From contig DATDMG010000426.1 in NCBI GenBank assembly GCA_036518955.1, positions 1 through 20,584 on the forward strand: a stretch of DNA of 20,584 bases. Direction: 5' to 3'. The notes under the pieces were generated by a model, which saw nothing but the letters and a program-made list of their open reading frames with translations, was not told the origin of the DNA and made no database searches. This document shows, one piece after another, positions 1 through 6,353 of this stretch (positions within the stretch are counted from its first letter, which is position 1; every line of letters starts with the position of its first letter). A program made the translations under genes and the position numbers. This stretch comes from DATDMG01 sp036518955 (GTDB taxonomy: Bacteria; Actinomycetota; Actinomycetes; Actinomycetales; Kineosporiaceae).

Positions 1-1280
1 TCGAACGGGGTGACCGGTGAGTCGGAGCCGAGCGCCAACGGCACCCGGGCGCGGCTGAGCGCGTTGAGCGGCTTGAGCGCCGCCTGCCGGTCGGGCCCGA
101 GGCGGGCCGCGTACATCCCGGCGGCCCCGCCCCAGAGCGCCTCGAACGCGGGCTGGACCGATGCGGTGACCCCGAGGTCGGCCAGGTCGGCGATCCCCTC
201 CCGGTCGATGGCCTCGACGTGCTCGAGCCGGTGGCGCGCGGTGCGGACGGCGGCGATGCCCACCCGCTCGGCGGCCCGGCGGAGGCCCTGGCGGGCGGCC
301 TCGACCGCGGCGTCCCCGATGACGTGGAAGCCGGCCTGGACCCCGGCCCGGGTACAGGCGGCGACGTGGTCGCGGATCTGATCGATATCCAGGTAGAGGT
401 GGCCCCGGCAGCCGGGGGCATCGGCGTAGTCCTGGTACCAGGCGGCGGTGCGTGACCCGATCGATCCGTCGATGCACAGGTCGCCCGCCAGGCCGGCGAC
501 CGGCACGCCGAGCCTGTCGATCAGTTGCCGGGCCTCGTGGGGGGTCTGCACGAGCACGCCGCGATAGGCGACCACGTGCGGGAGCGTCTGGCCCGGCTCG
601 GCGGTGAGCGCGACCAGGGCGCGCAGGTCGTCCTCCGGGACGATGTGTGGGGCGGACATCTCGTGCACCGCTGCGATGCCCTCGGCCGCGGCTGCGCGCA
701 GGGCGGCGAGCTGGGCCTCTCGGCGGGCGGGTGGTGCCAGGTGGGTCCGGGTGGCGTCGCGGGCGGCGTGGTGGGCGTCCCGCTCCACCCGGCCGTCCGG
801 GCTCCACCCGGGCAGCGCCGCGGCGTGGGAGCTACTGGCCAGCGCCGGGGAGATCACGGCGGAGTGCCCGTCGATCCGGGACAGGTAGACGGGCACTCCG
901 GGCGCGGCGCGCTGCAACTCCGCGGCCGTGGGTGGGCGGCGCTCGGCGAGGAGCGTCTCGTCCCAGCCGTGCCCGAGGATCGGGCCCGGGCCGCCGGCGG
1001 CCGCGGCCGCGACCAGGTCCAGCAGGGCGCCCAGGCTGCGGGCGGTCCGGCAGTCGACCCCACGCAGCAGCAGCCCGGTCTCGGTCGTGTGGGCGTGCGC
1101 GTCCACGAACGCCGGCGTGACCAGGGTGTCACCGAGGTCGACGACGGTGGGCTCGCCCGACCGGGAGCGAGCCGCTGCGGCCGGGCCCGCCCAGACCACC
1201 GTGCCGGCCTCCACGACGAGGGCGGTCGCCGCGGGGTGGTCGGGGGTGTGGACGGCGCCGGCGCGGTAGACGGTCGTCAT
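1..1280 (-). CDS. Amidohydrolase, YtcJ/amidohydrolase-3 family (partial, C-terminus off the left edge)
   Basis: Metal-dependent amidohydrolase of the YtcJ-like family, probably cytoplasmic; its substrate cannot be told from sequence. I translated it from the ATG at 1278-1280 and the frame stays open to the window edge, giving 426 visible residues of a family that usually has 500-550. The N-terminal beta strand is followed by FVDAHAHTTE, whose HxH metal motif is at about residues 62-64. Further on are AGFHVIGDAAVE and RLEHVEAI, which carry the other metal-binding histidines. ALGSDSPV, holding the late metal-binding aspartate, sits at the very edge. It lies 69 bp downstream of kdd on the same strand, so co-transcription is possible. 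No clear ribosome binding site precedes the ATG. Seen: motifs and frame. Known: family fold and metal dependence. Inferred: any link to lysine metabolism. Confidence 0.9.
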   Translation of the reverse strand, partial: MTTVYRAGAVHTPDHPAATALVVEAGTVVWAGPAAAARSRSGEPTVVDLGDTLVTPAFVDAHAHTTETGLLLRGVDCRTARSLGALLDLVAAAAAGGPGPILGHGWDETLLAERRPPTAAELQRAAPGVPVYLSRIDGHSAVISPALASSSHAAALPGWSPDGRVERDAHHAARDATRTHLAPPARREAQLAALRAAAAEGIAAVHEMSAPHIVPEDDLRALVALTAEPGQTLPHVVAYRGVLVQTPHEARQLIDRLGVPVAGLAGDLCIDGSIGSRTAAWYQDYADAPGCRGHLYLDIDQIRDHVAACTRAGVQAGFHVIGDAAVEAARQGLRRAAERVGIAAVRTARHRLEHVEAIDREGIADLADLGVTASVQPAFEALWGGAAGMYAARLGPDRQAALKPLNALSRARVPLALGSDSPVTPF

Positions 1281-1349
1281 GGGGCCAGTCTTGCCGACCT
1301 TGGTCGGGGGTGTGGTCCGGATCTCGGAGAGTCCGTGGCTGGCGTCGGT

Positions 1350-2426
1350 TCAGCCAGGTGGGCGGGAGGTGCCGGAAGGGGCGGCGACCCGGGCCTCGAC
1401 GAGGGCGCGCGCGCCTGGCGAGGAGCGCAGCACGTCGAGGGCGAAGTCGGCGTGCCCGGCGGCGTAGCCGTTGCCGATCATCAGCGTGACGTCGGCGGCC
1501 AGGCCCTCGGCGCCCAGCGCCGCGGTGGCGAACGACGTGGCCATCGAGAAGAAGAGGACGGTGCCGAGGTCGGCGGTGGCGAGGATGGCGCCGTGCTCGC
1601 AGCCGGGCACGTCCACGCAGACCACGGTGACGTCGGCGGGGCCGCCGGCGGCCCGGACGGCCTGGGCGAGCGCGACCGGGTCGCGGGCGTCGGCGAGCGC
1701 GACCGCGTCGGCGAGCCCGGCCTCGGCCAGGGCGTCCCGCTCGGACGGGAGGGGGACGACCCCGATGGTCCGGGCGGCGCCGCTGCGGCGCGCGGCGACC
1801 AGTGCGAGGCAGCCGCTCTTGCCGGCCCCCCCGATCACGGCGACCACGGGGGGCCGGCCGTGGGCGACGTACCGGGCGACGACCCGACGGGTGAGCGCGG
1901 GGGCGCCGCAGACATCCATCACCGCGAGGGCGAGCTCGGGCGGCAGGTCGGGGGGAAGGTGGGCGGCGATCGACCGGCCGAAGAGGATGGCGTGCCCGGT
2001 ACAGGGGATCTGCTCGCTCCTGCCGTCCCAGCGGGCCAGCCCGTCGTGGACGGCGAGCGGGGTGAGGGTCAGCGAGACCAGGGTGGCGATCCGGTCACCG
2101 GCGGCCAGGCCGAGCGGGCTGTCCGGCCCGACCTCCTCGACCGTGCCGACGAGCATCCCGCCGGACCCGGTGACCGGATTGTGCATCTTGCCCCGAGTGC
2201 TGATGATCGAGAGCACCTCGGCCCGGACGGCGTCCCCGTCACCGGCGTGCCGGTCGGCCAGTTGCCGGAAGCTCGCGGCGTCCAGGTTGAGCCGCTCCAC
2301 CCGCACCCGGACCTCGTCGCGGTACAGCCGAGGGTCAGGGTTGAGCCGCCAGGCGGCCTGCGGGAGCACCCCGATGGGCTCCACGACGCGGTGCAGACCC
2401 ACGGGCGAGGCGAGTTGTGTTTCCAT
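1350..2426 (-). CDS. kdd: L-erythro-3,5-diaminohexanoate dehydrogenase (Kdd)
   Basis: NAD(P)-dependent oxidation of 3,5-diaminohexanoate to 5-amino-3-oxohexanoate, the third step of the beta-lysine route of lysine breakdown; cytoplasmic. The ATG at 2426 gives 358 residues, close to clostridial Kdd. Family-like blocks are GLHRVVEP.GVLPQ.AW near residues 10-26, KMHNPVTGSGGMLVG at 80-94 and the dinucleotide-binding loop GGAGKSG at about 199-205. An in-frame ATG cluster at 2438, 2435 and 2432 and a further ATG at 2513 would lengthen it. I chose 2426 because similarity starts there and a TATGAT -10 element lies 7 nt upstream, which fits a leaderless message. It is divergent from kamA, whose product supplies the pathway upstream. 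The steps in between (KamDE) and after (Kce, Kal) are not in the window. Confidence 0.85.
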   Translation of the reverse strand: METQLASPVGLHRVVEPIGVLPQAAWRLNPDPRLYRDEVRVRVERLNLDAASFRQLADRHAGDGDAVRAEVLSIISTRGKMHNPVTGSGGMLVGTVEEVGPDSPLGLAAGDRIATLVSLTLTPLAVHDGLARWDGRSEQIPCTGHAILFGRSIAAHLPPDLPPELALAVMDVCGAPALTRRVVARYVAHGRPPVVAVIGGAGKSGCLALVAARRSGAARTIGVVPLPSERDALAEAGLADAVALADARDPVALAQAVRAAGGPADVTVVCVDVPGCEHGAILATADLGTVLFFSMATSFATAALGAEGLAADVTLMIGNGYAAGHADFALDVLRSSPGARALVEARVAAPSGTSRPPG

Positions 2427-2439
2427 AGTCATCATCATA
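2427..2439 (-). promoter_or_regulatory. Putative kdd core promoter (-10 TATGAT), leaderless arrangement
   Basis: TATGAT occupies 2439-2434 on the minus strand and is followed by 7 nt and the kdd ATG at 2426. This places the expected transcription start on the start codon. No good -35 box is seen. The palindrome at 2443-2457 fills the place between -10 and -35, which fits a regulator-dependent promoter. Inference from sequence only. Confidence 0.45.
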
Positions 2440-2442
2440 TTG

Positions 2443-2457
2443 CCGCAGATCCTGCGG
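2443..2457. promoter_or_regulatory. 15-bp perfect palindrome CCGCAG-ATC-CTGCGG, candidate operator
   Basis: Two 6-bp arms form a perfect inverted repeat around a 3-bp centre in the 74-bp region between divergent kdd and kamA. It would overlap the kdd core promoter spacer and lie centred about 51 bp upstream of the kamA start. The nearby Lrp/AsnC regulator is the obvious candidate ligand, and members of that family bind short dyads of this size. A related site (6/6 plus 4/6 arm matches, same spacing) lies upstream of that regulator gene at 4388-4402. The symmetry is seen; the binding is inferred. Confidence 0.5.
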
Positions 2458-2464
2458 TCTACCA

Positions 2465-2494
2465 CTGCCATGACAGCAATACTTCTCGTACAGT
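2465..2494 (+). promoter_or_regulatory. Putative kamA promoter (-35 CTGCCA, -10 TACAGT)
   Basis: TACAGT at 2489-2494 lies exactly 6 nt before the kamA ATG at 2501, fitting a leaderless transcript. CTGCCA at 2465-2470 is a 4/6 match to TTGACA with an 18-nt spacer. The palindrome at 2443-2457 is just upstream, in an activator position. No Shine-Dalgarno sequence precedes the ATG. Confidence 0.45.
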
Positions 2495-2500
2495 TGGGCG

Positions 2501-3943
2501 ATGAGCGAAACACTGATGCGAGCTGCGGCTCCCGCGCGACGCCGTCCGGCCGCCGCCGACCGTCAGCCGTACCGGTACCGCTCCACCGCTCTGGAGGAGC
2601 CCGACTGGCGCCGGTTCCCCGGGTGGCGGCAGGTCACCGAGCACGAGTGGCGCAGCGCCCAGTGGCAGCGCGCCCACTGCGTGAAGACGGCCGCCCAGCT
2701 GCGCGCGGTGCTGGGCGACCTGCTGGACGACGACTTCTACGCCGACCTGACGCGGGACCAGGCGGAGCGGGCGACCATGTCGATGCTGGTCCCCCCGCAG
2801 ATGCTCAACACCATGGTCCCGGGGACGGCCGCCGCGATGCCCGCGGGCGGTCCGGCGTTCACCGCGGCGTTCTACCCGGACCCGATCCGCCGCTACATGA
2901 TCCCCGTCTTCTCCGACCGGCTCACCGAGTGGCCGAGCCACCCGTTCGCCAGCCGTGACTCCTTGCACGAGCACGACATGTGGGCCGTCGAGGGGCTGAC
3001 CCACCGCTACCCCACCAAGGTGCTCGCCGAGCTGCTGCCGACCTGCCCGCAGTACTGCGGCCACTGCACCCGGATGGATCTCGTCGGCAATTCGACGCCG
3101 TCGGTGGCCAAGCTGAGGTTCGGGCTCAAGCCGGTCGACCGGATCGAGCGGATGCTCGACTACCTGCTCCGATCGCCGCAGGTGCGGGACGTGGTGGTGT
3201 CCGGCGGTGACGTGGCGAACCTGCCCTGGCGGAACCTGGAGGCGTTCCTGACCCGGCTGCTGGAGATCGAGCACATCCGGGACGTGCGGCTCGCCACGAA
3301 AGCCCTGATGGGGCTGCCGCAGCACTGGCTGCAGCCGGAGGTCGTCGAGGGCGTGGCTCGGGTCGCCCGCACCGCGCGCTCACGGGGGGTGAGTCTGGCG
3401 ATCCACACGCACGTCAACCACACCCAGTCGGTGACGCCCCTGGTGGCGGAGGCGGCCCGGGCGTTGCTGGACGCCGGGGTGCGCGACGTCCGCAACCAGG
3501 GCGTGCTCCTGCGCGGGGTGAACGCCGACGTCGACGTCCTGCTCGATCTGTGCTTCGCCCTGCAGGACCAGGCGATGATCACACCGTACTACCTCTACAT
3601 GTGCGACATGATCCCGAACAGCGAGCACTGGCGGGTCCCGCTCGCCCAGGCGCAGGAGCTGCAGCACGGCATCATGGGCTACCTGCCGGGGTTCGCCACC
3701 CCGCGGATCGTCTGCGACGTCCCGTTCGTGGGCAAGCGGTGGGTGCACCAGGCGCACGAGTACGATCGGGTGCGCGGGATCAGCGGGTGGACCAAGAACT
3801 ACCGCACCTCGATCGAGGCCGACGACCCGCAGGCGCTCACCCGGACGTACCGGTACTACGACCCGATCGACACCCTGCCCGCCGAGGGTCGGGCCTGGTG
3901 GCGTGCCCGGGCGGGTCAGGAGGGCAGCGGGCGCGACTCGTAG
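2501..3943 (+). CDS. kamA: Lysine 2,3-aminomutase (KamA family radical SAM, PLP enzyme)
   Basis: Radical SAM and pyridoxal phosphate enzyme of 480 residues that moves the alpha-amino group of L-lysine to carbon 3, giving beta-lysine; cytoplasmic, with a [4Fe-4S] cluster. The cluster motif CPQYCGHC gives Cys182, Cys186 and Cys189. YMCDM (Asp369) and CDVPFVGK (Asp406, Lys412) align with the two aspartates that hold the lysine side-chain amine and with the PLP lysine of Clostridium subterminale KamA. Keeping both aspartates argues for a lysine-like substrate rather than glutamate. The usual PGGGGK around the PLP lysine is PFVGK here, so it belongs to a divergent subgroup. It is divergent from kdd, and its last 28 bp overlap the 3' end of the convergent Lrp gene. 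Could act on another basic amino acid; function not proven. Confidence 0.85.
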   Translation: MSETLMRAAAPARRRPAAADRQPYRYRSTALEEPDWRRFPGWRQVTEHEWRSAQWQRAHCVKTAAQLRAVLGDLLDDDFYADLTRDQAERATMSMLVPPQMLNTMVPGTAAAMPAGGPAFTAAFYPDPIRRYMIPVFSDRLTEWPSHPFASRDSLHEHDMWAVEGLTHRYPTKVLAELLPTCPQYCGHCTRMDLVGNSTPSVAKLRFGLKPVDRIERMLDYLLRSPQVRDVVVSGGDVANLPWRNLEAFLTRLLEIEHIRDVRLATKALMGLPQHWLQPEVVEGVARVARTARSRGVSLAIHTHVNHTQSVTPLVAEAARALLDAGVRDVRNQGVLLRGVNADVDVLLDLCFALQDQAMITPYYLYMCDMIPNSEHWRVPLAQAQELQHGIMGYLPGFATPRIVCDVPFVGKRWVHQAHEYDRVRGISGWTKNYRTSIEADDPQALTRTYRYYDPIDTLPAEGRAWWRARAGQEGSGRDS

Positions 3944-4356
3944 GGGGTCGACAGCACGATCGTGGTTCGGGTGGAGACGGACGCGGCCGCCCGGATCCGC
4001 GCCAGGAGCTGCTCCAGCGTGCCCGGCGTGGCCACCCGCACCTTGAGGATGTAGTTCTCCTCGCCGGCCACCGAGTGGCAGGCCTCGATCTCCGGGAGTT
4101 CCGCGAGCCGTTCGGGGACGTCGTCCGGTGCGGCCTGGTCCAGCGGGGTGACCGAGATGAACGCCGTCAGCGGCAGGCCGACCGCCTCCGGGTCGATCAC
4201 GGCGGTGTACCCTCGGATCACGCCGCGTTGCTCGAGCCGGCGGACCCGCTGGTGGACGGCGGATGTCGACAAGCCGGTGGCCTTGCCCAGGTCGGTGAAG
4301 CTCATCCGGCCGTCCCGGGCCAGCAGGGTGAGGATCTGCCGATCGATCTCCTCCAC
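3916..4356 (-). CDS. Lrp/AsnC family transcriptional regulator
   Basis: DNA-binding regulator of 146 residues, usual length for feast/famine proteins. The N-terminus reads EEIDRQILTLLARDGR, followed by a helix-turn-helix (DLGKATGLSTSAVHQRVRRLE, about residues 22-42). From about residue 62 there is a RAM/AsnC ligand-binding domain, with AVGLPLTAFISV, the CHSVAGEENYILKVR block and a C-terminal STRTTIVL strand. The start is GTG at 4354-4356, which needs no leader because a TAACCT -10 lies 6 nt upstream. It is convergent with kamA and overlaps its 3' end. Proximity to kamA and kdd and the shared dyad upstream of all three genes suggest it senses lysine or a related amino acid and controls them as well as itself. 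The family call is firm; ligand and targets are inferred. Confidence 0.92.
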   Translation of the reverse strand: MEEIDRQILTLLARDGRMSFTDLGKATGLSTSAVHQRVRRLEQRGVIRGYTAVIDPEAVGLPLTAFISVTPLDQAAPDDVPERLAELPEIEACHSVAGEENYILKVRVATPGTLEQLLARIRAAASVSTRTTIVLSTPYESRPLPS

Positions 4357-4368
4357 CCCTGCAGGTTA
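4357..4368 (-). promoter_or_regulatory. Putative leaderless promoter of the Lrp gene (-10 TAACCT)
   Basis: TAACCT lies at 4368-4363 on the minus strand, exactly 6 nt from the GTG start codon. This is the actinobacterial TANNNT-N6-start layout. No clear -35 box is seen. Confidence 0.4.
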
Positions 4369-4387
4369 GCGTCCGTCGACCGCTGGT

Positions 4388-4402
4388 CCGCAGGAAATGC
4401 GT
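4388..4402. promoter_or_regulatory. Imperfect copy of the kdd/kamA dyad upstream of the Lrp gene
   Basis: CCGCAG-GAA-ATGCGT keeps one full arm and four of six bases of the other arm of the 2443-2457 palindrome, with the same 3-bp centre. It is centred about 39 bp upstream of the Lrp start, a position suited to autoregulation. This could be chance in GC-rich DNA. Confidence 0.3.
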
Positions 4403-4445
4403 GCGCCGCAGCACACCGTGGGCGGGGGCTGGCAGGATCGGCGGG

Positions 4446-5432
4446 GTGACCGCTGCGGTGCCCTCCTCGACCCTGCTCCGACGCCTGATGCTGCTGGACA
4501 GCGCCTCGCTGTACTTCCGCGCGTTCCACGGCGTGCCCGAGACGATCACGGCACCGGACGGCACGCCCGTCAACGCCGTCCGTGGGTTCCTGGACATGGT
4601 CTCCACGTTGGTGACCCTGCGTCGTCCGCACCGCCTGGTCGCGTGCTGGGACGAGGACTGGCGCCCGGCCTTCCGGGTCGCGGCGATCCCGTCGTACAAG
4701 GCGCACCGGCTGGCGAACGCCGCCTCGAACCTGGAACAGGTGCCGGCCGCGTTGGCGGCCCAGGTGCCGGTCATCGCCGCGGTGCTGGCCGCCGTCGGGA
4801 TCGCCCGGGTCGGCGCGCCGGGGCTGGAGGCGGACGACGTCATCGGCACCCTCGCAGCGCACGACCTGGCCGCGCACGCCGGTGTCCGGGCCGACGTGGA
4901 CGTGGTCACCGGCGACCGGGACCTGTTCCAACTCGTGGACGACGCCGCCGGGGTGCGGGTGCTCTACACCGGGCGCGGGGTACGGAACCTGGAGACCGTG
5001 GACGAGGCCTGGCTGGCGCGCACGTACGGCGTGCCCACCGGACCCGCCTACGCCGACCTCGCCGTCCTGCGCGGGGACCCGAGCGACGGGCTGCCCGGGG
5101 TGACCGGCATCGGTGAGAAGACAGGGGCCGCGCTGATCAGCCGGTACGGGTCGCTCGAGGGGCTGCTGGCCGCCGTCCGGGACCAGGACGCGGCGCTCTC
5201 CCCCGGCGTCGCGCGCAGGCTCACCGCGGCCGCGGACTACCTGGCGGTCGCCCCGAGGGTGGTCCGCGTGATCCGTGACGCGCCGTTGCCCCCGGTCGCC
5301 GACACCGCCCCGGCGACTCCGGCCGACCCCGACGCCGTGGTCGAGCTCGGACGGCGCTGGGGCCTGGACTCCAGCCTGGCCCGGCTGGTGGAGGCGCTGT
5401 CCACGGCAGCCACCGCGGCCGGACCTGTCTGA
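4446..5432 (+). CDS. 5'-3' exonuclease (FEN/PIN-like, stand-alone homologue of the Pol I N-terminal domain)
   Basis: Structure-specific 5' nuclease expected to remove RNA primers or flaps during DNA replication and repair; cytoplasmic. From the GTG at 4446 it has 328 residues. The metal-binding acidic residues are in LMLLDSASLYFRAF at about 14-27, CWDEDW, GLEADDVIGTLA and VTGDRDLFQLVDD. The helix-hairpin-helix segment is GDPSDGLPGVTGIGEKTG. There is no polymerase domain, so it is not Pol I. I chose the GTG at 4446 because AGGAT lies about 10 nt upstream and homologues begin shortly before the first strand; an in-frame GTG at 4401 would add 15 residues. It is divergent from the Lrp gene. M. 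tuberculosis has a similar gene (Rv2090) near helY, supporting synteny. Confidence 0.9.
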   Translation: MTAAVPSSTLLRRLMLLDSASLYFRAFHGVPETITAPDGTPVNAVRGFLDMVSTLVTLRRPHRLVACWDEDWRPAFRVAAIPSYKAHRLANAASNLEQVPAALAAQVPVIAAVLAAVGIARVGAPGLEADDVIGTLAAHDLAAHAGVRADVDVVTGDRDLFQLVDDAAGVRVLYTGRGVRNLETVDEAWLARTYGVPTGPAYADLAVLRGDPSDGLPGVTGIGEKTGAALISRYGSLEGLLAAVRDQDAALSPGVARRLTAAADYLAVAPRVVRVIRDAPLPPVADTAPATPADPDAVVELGRRWGLDSSLARLVEALSTAATAAGPV

Positions 5433-5511
5433 CGGCGACGGGAGCGCCGCCGTGGCCGACAGGCAGGTGCCCACCCGAGAGCGACGCTCGATCGATCCTG
5501 GTGAGGAACGC

Positions 5512-6266
5512 ATGCCCGCAGGTGACGCAGCAGCCGAGGTCGGACGCCGGGCAGTACTGACCCTCGGGGCCGCCGTCCTGGTCGCCGGCTGCGCTCCGGG
5601 CGGCAGTCGCGTCACCACACCGTCGCCATCCGCCGGCACCGGGTCCGGTGCGTCTCCGGCAGGGTCGACGGGCCCGGACTCGCCCCCCACGACCCCTGCA
5701 CCCTCCTCGACGTCGCCCGCGGCCTCCCCCCGACCGGCGGCACTCCGGTCTGGACCCCCCAGGTCCTCGCCCTGCTGGCCCGCCTGGACGTGCGGGCCAC
5801 CTTCTGCGTGATCGGCCAGAACGTGGTCGCGCACCCGGACCTGGTCCAGCGGGTCCTGGACGGCGGACACCAGATCGCCAACCACACGTACACCCACCCG
5901 ATGAACCTGGCCGTGATGGCCAGACCCCAGGTGGACGACCAGCTCCACCGAACCACCGACCTGCTGACCCAGGCCGGGCACGGGGTGCGCCCCACCCTGT
6001 TCCGGGCCCCGGGAGGCGCCTGGTCGCGGACCATCCTGGACTCGGCCGCAGCGGCCGGGATGCGCGCGCTGGACTGGTCCGTCGACACCCGTGACTGGTC
6101 CCGCCCCGGCACCGCCCACATCGTCGACGTCCTGCTCACCAGAACCCACCCCGGCTCGATCATCCTCGACCACGACGGCGGTGGGGACCGCAGCCAGACC
6201 GTCGCAGCCCTGGGCACAGCCCTGCCCCGCCTGCTGGACCAGGGCTACCGGTTCGTCCTCCCGTGA
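5512..6266 (+). pseudogene. Polysaccharide deacetylase (NodB domain) lipoprotein, frameshifted and lacking motif 1
   Basis: The N-terminus from the ATG at 5512 has a good ribosome site (TGAGG) and a lipoprotein signal, RRAVLTLGAAVLVAGC, followed by a Ser/Thr/Pro linker. That frame ends at 5811. The catalytic domain continues in another frame from somewhere between about 5625 and 5740 to the stop at 6264-6266. It shows WTPQVLALLARLDVRATFCVIGQ, the metal histidines in NHTYTHP, FRAPGGAW, LDWSVDTRDW and IILDHDGGGDRSQT, that is motifs 2-5. The expected TFDDGP motif with the catalytic base and metal aspartate should precede WTPQ but is absent in all three frames. The intact protein would be anchored outside the membrane and deacetylate peptidoglycan or another glycan. 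It is either a decayed gene, or a sequencing error plus a divergent motif. The domain alone could start at the GTG at 5790. Confidence 0.65.
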
Positions 6267-6314
6267 AGGGGGTCCACCCGCCGCTGCACCGCGGAACGTC
6301 GGGTCAGGGATGCC

Positions 6315-6346
6315 TCGGTTGGCCCTGCCGGCTGGGCGGCAACCGA
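6315..6346. terminator. Bidirectional terminator-like hairpin between convergent genes
   Basis: TCGGTTG (6315-6321) pairs with CAACCGA (6340-6346) and GCCC (6322-6325) with GGGC (6334-6337). The result is an 11-bp stem with a 2-nt bulge and an 8-nt loop. It sits in the 87-bp gap between the deacetylase stop and the helY stop, which run towards each other. There is no clear T tract. Confidence 0.5.
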
Positions 6347-6353
6347 CCACGGC

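Noticed and set aside
525..2504. A 659-codon open frame on the plus strand opposite the amidohydrolase and kdd
   Set aside because: Gly/Arg-rich product with no family signature. It is the usual shadow of two high-GC minus-strand genes with clear motifs.
4446..5432. DNA polymerase I
   Set aside because: Only the 5' nuclease domain is present. The frame ends after about 330 residues and no polymerase motifs follow.
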